Of a stretch of DNA of 64,000 nt, positions 48,801 through 51,800 are shown piece by piece. The translations under genes and the position numbers were made by a program. Each line of letters begins with the position of its first letter. The stretch's first letter is position 1. The stretch covers positions 3,544,001 to 3,608,000 of the forward strand of contig OW121757.1 in NCBI GenBank assembly GCA_933228765.1, in the 5' to 3' direction. The notes under the pieces were generated by a model. The model saw only the letters and a program-made list of their open reading frames with translations. It made no database searches and was not told the origin of the DNA. The DNA is from Miltochrista miniata. Its lineage: Eukaryota; Arthropoda; Insecta; Lepidoptera; Erebidae.

Positions 48801-51800
48801 AATTTTGGTAAGGTAAAAATGACTTAAGTTACTGTAACATCCTCATTGCGGTTCGCTAAAGACGTTTGAATGATCAAATAGCTGTATAAAACGAACTAGA
48901 TAAATGTTTTATATTCTGTTCAGCATAGTTTCACATCAAAGTAAAATGTTTTATCGGGCTGAATCAAGTCAAACGATGACAGCCAGATTATCTTATCCGG
49001 CATTAAACGTTAAGTCACTCCTAGACTTTTAGTATTATCTCCCAATATGAATGACTTATGGAAGTGATCGGTAAAATAATCTTCAAATTACATTATATTT
49101 GTATACTGATTTTTCTTAAAAATCAAGAGCGTAACTTTATGGATTATCATAAAAATAAAACTACACGATTCTGAAATGAATCCCTGTTATTAAAATGGAA
49201 AAGCTTTATTTTGTGCGTGTAACACCACACAATCGGTTTCCCCAGACTTCCCCTAAAGATGAGTATGAGTATTCCAGTAGTTTTCACGGCGTCTGGTCAA
49301 ATTCTCGTTTATTAACAGGATCGTACTATCTGACCCATCCAGATACTGGAAATTTTCTTGGTTTTTTCTTGTCGTACCCATAATCTTAGATCTGCTAATT
49401 GAAATTATTTTATACTCAGCCATAAGTTGAGACTGGTCTCCAGCAGGAGCATATCGGTCGTGAGGGGTAATCCATCACTCTTAACCAGTACTGTCAAGTA
49501 CTATTCAGGCTACAATGTCCTGTAATTATCTCGTTAACTAGCCTCATATTTCCTCTTGTTAGCTTTGACTATCTCATTCCCGTTGAAAATCTCAATCTAA
49601 GATTAAACTTCTCGTTGTCATTATGCTCCTGCTGATAACGCCCTTGGTGATTTTATGAGCGATGGGAAGTTCAGTCTTAGGTTCAACCAAGCATTCATCT
49701 GGTCCCTCTGGGGCTAGATTATCTACTGTTTCGTCACCCGAAATTCCCTAGGTTCCAGGTACCCAATCTATGTACGTATACTTCGGTCTTTTCCTCCAAC
49801 ATGTCAAGTGACTTTCTATATGCCTTTTATTATTTTCTTACTTAAATTTCAATGCCACTTCACTGTCGCTGTATATGGTTGCCTTTCCCGAGTTTATTTG
49901 GTAGTAAATTATTTGCGCGCTCTCAGTGATTGCGGTGATTTCACACATTGACACCATTTCTTTTATTATTTGGACCACTTCCAGAGCGTTGTTGTTCAGT
50001 CTCACTGGTTCAGCACTGCTTTGCATTATCTTAATTTAGGTTCGTCTCTTTGCTTTACACATTGTGCCAGAGCCTTCTTCAGAGAGAACAAAGAGTTCCC
50101 CAAAGTCGGAATATATTATATTATTATGAGCATCCTCTTAATTTCATTATTATTCATCTTATTACCAGACATCACATAAGTAGCGATAGGTATCCTCCCT
50201 TACTCACGTGTATCGTGCAAGTTACGGCTGCCATCTCTGACTCCATCAGCCGGTGTCTCAGCATTTTCTGTTTCACCCATTTTTATGTCTTTGTCACTTT
50301 TTTCGCAGTTTAGGGTAGTTTCTATTAATACCGGAGAATTGAAGATTCCTTGACGTCAAAGAAGTACCCTAACGCGAACTGCTTTGGTATTATGCCTAAC
50401 AGCCTACGGTTGGGAGCCCCGGGTAAGCCCTCGAAAGGATACCCCAGGACTCCCAACAAATCTACGGCTACCACTGCGGCCTCATTTAGGGGGCGGGGGG
50501 TTTGAGTGCTATCCCGCATCTTTGGCGGCGTGCATGAATCCCTCACATCACGCTGTCGTCTAGGGCCTGCTTCTGTAAGGACGGTGAGCAAGCAAAGAGG
50601 CAGCGCAGTCCCACTTACTCCCGCTGGAGATCATGGCTCGTACCATCGTCTCCAGCAAGAGAGTGTCCACGTCCAGACCTGCCACGAGGACCTGGCGCTA
50701 TTGCGCCCACACCGTGCATTCCACCAATGTGTAAAGCGCTGTGTCCTCGCTGCGCTCCTTGCAGTGCTGGCACTCGGCCGTGGTTTTCCGGTGTATTCGC
50801 CACAGATACTTACCGAAGCTCCCGTGGCCGGTAAGTATCTGTGACAACCGGCAGGAGAGAGCACCATGGCTCTTCTCCAGCAACTTGTCCATGACCGGTC
50901 TGACCGCCGCGATTGCGGCGAATCCCCCTTCGGTTGCTCAAGTCGCACCTTCCAGGTCTCCATGGTTTCCTGGTGGAGCTGGGACCGCTGAGCCTCGATT
51001 TCTCGAGACGCAGGCCTGTGGCCCCGGTCCAGCGCCTCCTTGCGCCATTTGGTCCGGCTGTTTTGCAGGGCTAGAAAGACTGGATATTGCATCGTAGGTG
51101 TTCTACTTTAATGATTGCGGTTTTTTATATTAACCAGATCGTAAGACGCTACGCTAGGTTTGCAGATGTTAACCTTAAAAACGTCTTATAGGTCTTGCTG
51201 CGTGTGGCTGCTTTTTAGCCCCACGAAGAACGTCCGCAATCTACTTTCATTTCTGTATTCGACTTTGAATGTGTTTATTTCTACTTATCTTTATATTGTT
51301 TGTTATTTTTCTTTGAACACATCTATGGTATTTATGAACAGATTCAGTGGACCGTTTGTGATAAAGATGCACATACTGACCATATGCCGAAATATCAAAT
51401 ATTCTCAATAACACATGGAAAATATCCCGTTAGCTGCAATACTAATAAATATACTTTTATAATTTAATCAATTTTTGTAACGTGTGAAGTGAAGTGACGC
51501 AAATTTGCAATTCAATAAGTAGGTTTTCGCATTTGTGCAAATATCGGCTGCAGATATTCGCTTTCGCAAATGTCCAGAAATTAGCATTCGTTATAATCGT
51601 GGAAGATGACACCCGTTGTCACTAGTCAATTATGACTAGTGACAATGGGTGTAGTCTCCCAGTTTTATACCGTATAGGTGGCTGAAGTACCCACAGAATG
51701 TTTGGCTCTTAGCTAACAGCCGCGGTCTAACTGCAAACGACGACCTTGACGTATAGTCTAACCGCCAGTGTTTTATATTTGTCTTTGTTTTTTGGTGGTT

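Noticed and set aside
50506..51097. + strand frames of 112 and 118 codons
   Set aside because: Antisense shadows of the - strand R1-like ORF2 remnant.
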